NCBI RefSeq assembly: GCF_010501065.1
Contig: NZ_QVMM01000008.1
Span: 1 to 64,000, forward strand
Length of the DNA: 64,000 nucleotides
Source: Dysgonomonas sp. 216
GTDB taxonomy: Bacteria > Bacteroidota > Bacteroidia > Bacteroidales > Dysgonomonadaceae
Direction of reading: 5' to 3'
In this document: positions 63,349 through 64,000 of the stretch, one piece after another
Layout: the number at the start of each line of letters is the position of its first letter
Position numbering within the stretch: position 1 is the stretch's first letter
The notes under the pieces: model-generated
The model's input: only the letters and a program-made list of their open reading frames with translations
Databases searched by the model: none
What the model was told of the DNA's origin: nothing
Translations under genes and position numbers: made by a program

Positions 63349-63849
63349 ATGGCACGAATATTTTATACGCTATCAGTACTTTACATATTATCGTCTATAC
63401 TTTTATCGTGTAGTGGTTCCGACGATGACAATCAAAAGCCTCGAATTGATAATTTCAGAGTTGGGGATACTATTTTAATTGGAGATAGTGTAATAAATTA
63501 CATATATGCAGATCTTTCCGACAACGGAGGGCTTTCTACTTTTCGTATACAAATAATGCCTTCGCCAAGCATGCAAAAGCCAGACAGCGTTGTTCGCGAT
63601 AGCTTTGCTTTACAAAAGCATATTCGAAGATGGTCATTCTTTGGCAAAGACACGGCTACATTGAACACCGGATTTGTTGTTCCATCTATTTCTTCTTATT
63701 ATGATAAAACAACCGGAAAATCGACAAATTACCCAACCCGTACCGGCGAATACATATTGAGATATTCTTGTATTGACCTTGCTGGAAACCAAGACTCAAG
63801 CGAAGTTAGTATTACAATACTTTATCCTAAAAAACAAGTTACAGAGTAA
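63349..63849 (+). CDS. DUF4625-like lipoprotein
   Basis: A 166-aa lipoprotein from the ATG at 63349, with a signal ending in the lipobox LLSC (Cys20 or so), followed by SGSDDDNQ, an acidic tether like the surface-export signals of Bacteroidota lipoproteins. The body has an Ig-like or DUF4625-like beta pattern (ILIGDSVINYIYADLSDNGGL, GEYILRYSCIDLAGNQDSSEV). Function unknown. An upstream in-frame ATG at 63319 would overlap the promoter element. It converges with miaA. Confidence 0.82.
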   Translation: MARIFYTLSVLYILSSILLSCSGSDDDNQKPRIDNFRVGDTILIGDSVINYIYADLSDNGGLSTFRIQIMPSPSMQKPDSVVRDSFALQKHIRRWSFFGKDTATLNTGFVVPSISSYYDKTTGKSTNYPTRTGEYILRYSCIDLAGNQDSSEVSITILYPKKQVTE

Positions 63850-63876
63850 TACAATACGAAAAAACATCTTCGGCTA

Positions 63877-64000
63877 TCAGGCAATCGATAATATACAGGA
63901 CATGGCATCTTCTTCGGATGTTTCCGAAAGATTAATCCAGTGAATATCCTTATCCCGCTTAAACCATGTTATCTGTTTTCTTGAATATATACGCGAACTT
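63877..64000 (-). CDS. miaA: tRNA dimethylallyltransferase, C-terminal end (partial)
   Basis: The last 41 codons of a minus-strand gene that enters from the right edge: RIYSRKQITWFKRD, then HWINLSE and a short tail to TGA at 63877. The KRQLTWFR-type motif and the D-HW-I/F pattern are the C-terminus of MiaA, which puts the isopentenyl group on A37 of tRNAs reading U-initial codons. The rest is outside the window. Confidence 0.88.
   Translation of the reverse strand, partial: SSRIYSRKQITWFKRDKDIHWINLSETSEEDAMSCILSIA

Noticed and set aside
1..64000. CRISPR array, insertion sequence, integrase or prophage signal
   Set aside because: No regularly spaced direct repeats, no transposase or integrase motifs, and no terminal inverted repeats with target duplications were seen anywhere in the window.

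Overview
The window reads as a chromosomal segment of an anaerobic, AT-rich member of the Bacteroidota, most likely order Bacteroidales (a Dysgonomonas-like genome is my guess, not proven). The grounds are: many phylum-specific protein families (DUF4270, DUF4271, DUF4831, DUF5686, the FeoA-FeoB fusion), ferredoxin-based metabolism, and Bacteroidota-type promoters (TAnnTTTG -7 element, in the best cases with TTTG about 20 bp upstream) before many genes. No rRNA, tRNA, insertion sequence, prophage or CRISPR array is visible, and most genes lie on the minus strand. Almost everything looks like core chromosome.

Layout. 1-8 kb: alaS, divergent from an M23 peptidase gene and a MerR-type regulator, then pyrG-yidC. 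8.3-11.1 kb: korDABC, a four-subunit 2-oxoacid:ferredoxin oxidoreductase. 11.2-17.7 kb: an operon of a DUF4831 protein, a CYTH triphosphatase-like protein and an unknown membrane protein, then an MscS channel, purM and a HAD phosphatase. 17.8-20.9 kb: a PhoR/PhoB-like two-component system whose operon begins with a short PhoU-like reading frame broken by an in-frame TAG; the gap upstream of the kinase gene holds two tandem CTGACA sites. 21-23.3 kb: nfnAB. 23.4-27.1 kb: U32 peptidase, DUF2809, SufE and a glutaminyl-cyclase-like lipoprotein. 27.2-30.5 kb: a small hypothetical gene, a structured small RNA (6S-like candidate), a 54-aa FeoB-associated Cys-rich protein and the FeoAB fusion. 30.9-39.9 kb: beta-barrel protein, parE, GNAT protein, ettA, DUF5686 protein, YgjP-like peptidase. 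40-43 kb: DUF4271-hemD and metK. 43.2-46.5 kb: an operon of DUF1287, NlpC/P60 peptidase, AmpG-like permease and phosphopantetheinyl transferase. 46.5-50.8 kb: ferritin, LolC/E-type permease, DUF4270 lipoprotein, short GT5 glycogen synthase. 51.2-58 kb (plus strand): PhoH, purC, TPR-like protein, zeta-like kinase with a 60-aa partner, menG/ubiE, a secreted protein and carboxynorspermidine dehydrogenase. 58.1-64 kb: a 1411-aa activase/dehydratase-like protein, a nucleosidase-like protein, a lipoprotein and the 3' end of miaA.

How it fits together. KorDABC makes or uses reduced ferredoxin, NfnAB exchanges electrons among ferredoxin, NADH and NADPH, and the large activase-like protein needs a strong reductant, all consistent with strict anaerobic life. 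Ferrous iron uptake (FeoAB and its small partner), iron storage (ferritin) and SufE support this iron-sulfur-rich physiology. The 43-46 kb operon is probably for uptake and trimming of cell-wall peptides. The most unusual points are the stop-interrupted PhoU remnant with Pho-box-like tandem repeats, the structured RNA beside the feo genes, the zeta-like kinase pair, and the CYTH/membrane-protein operon.
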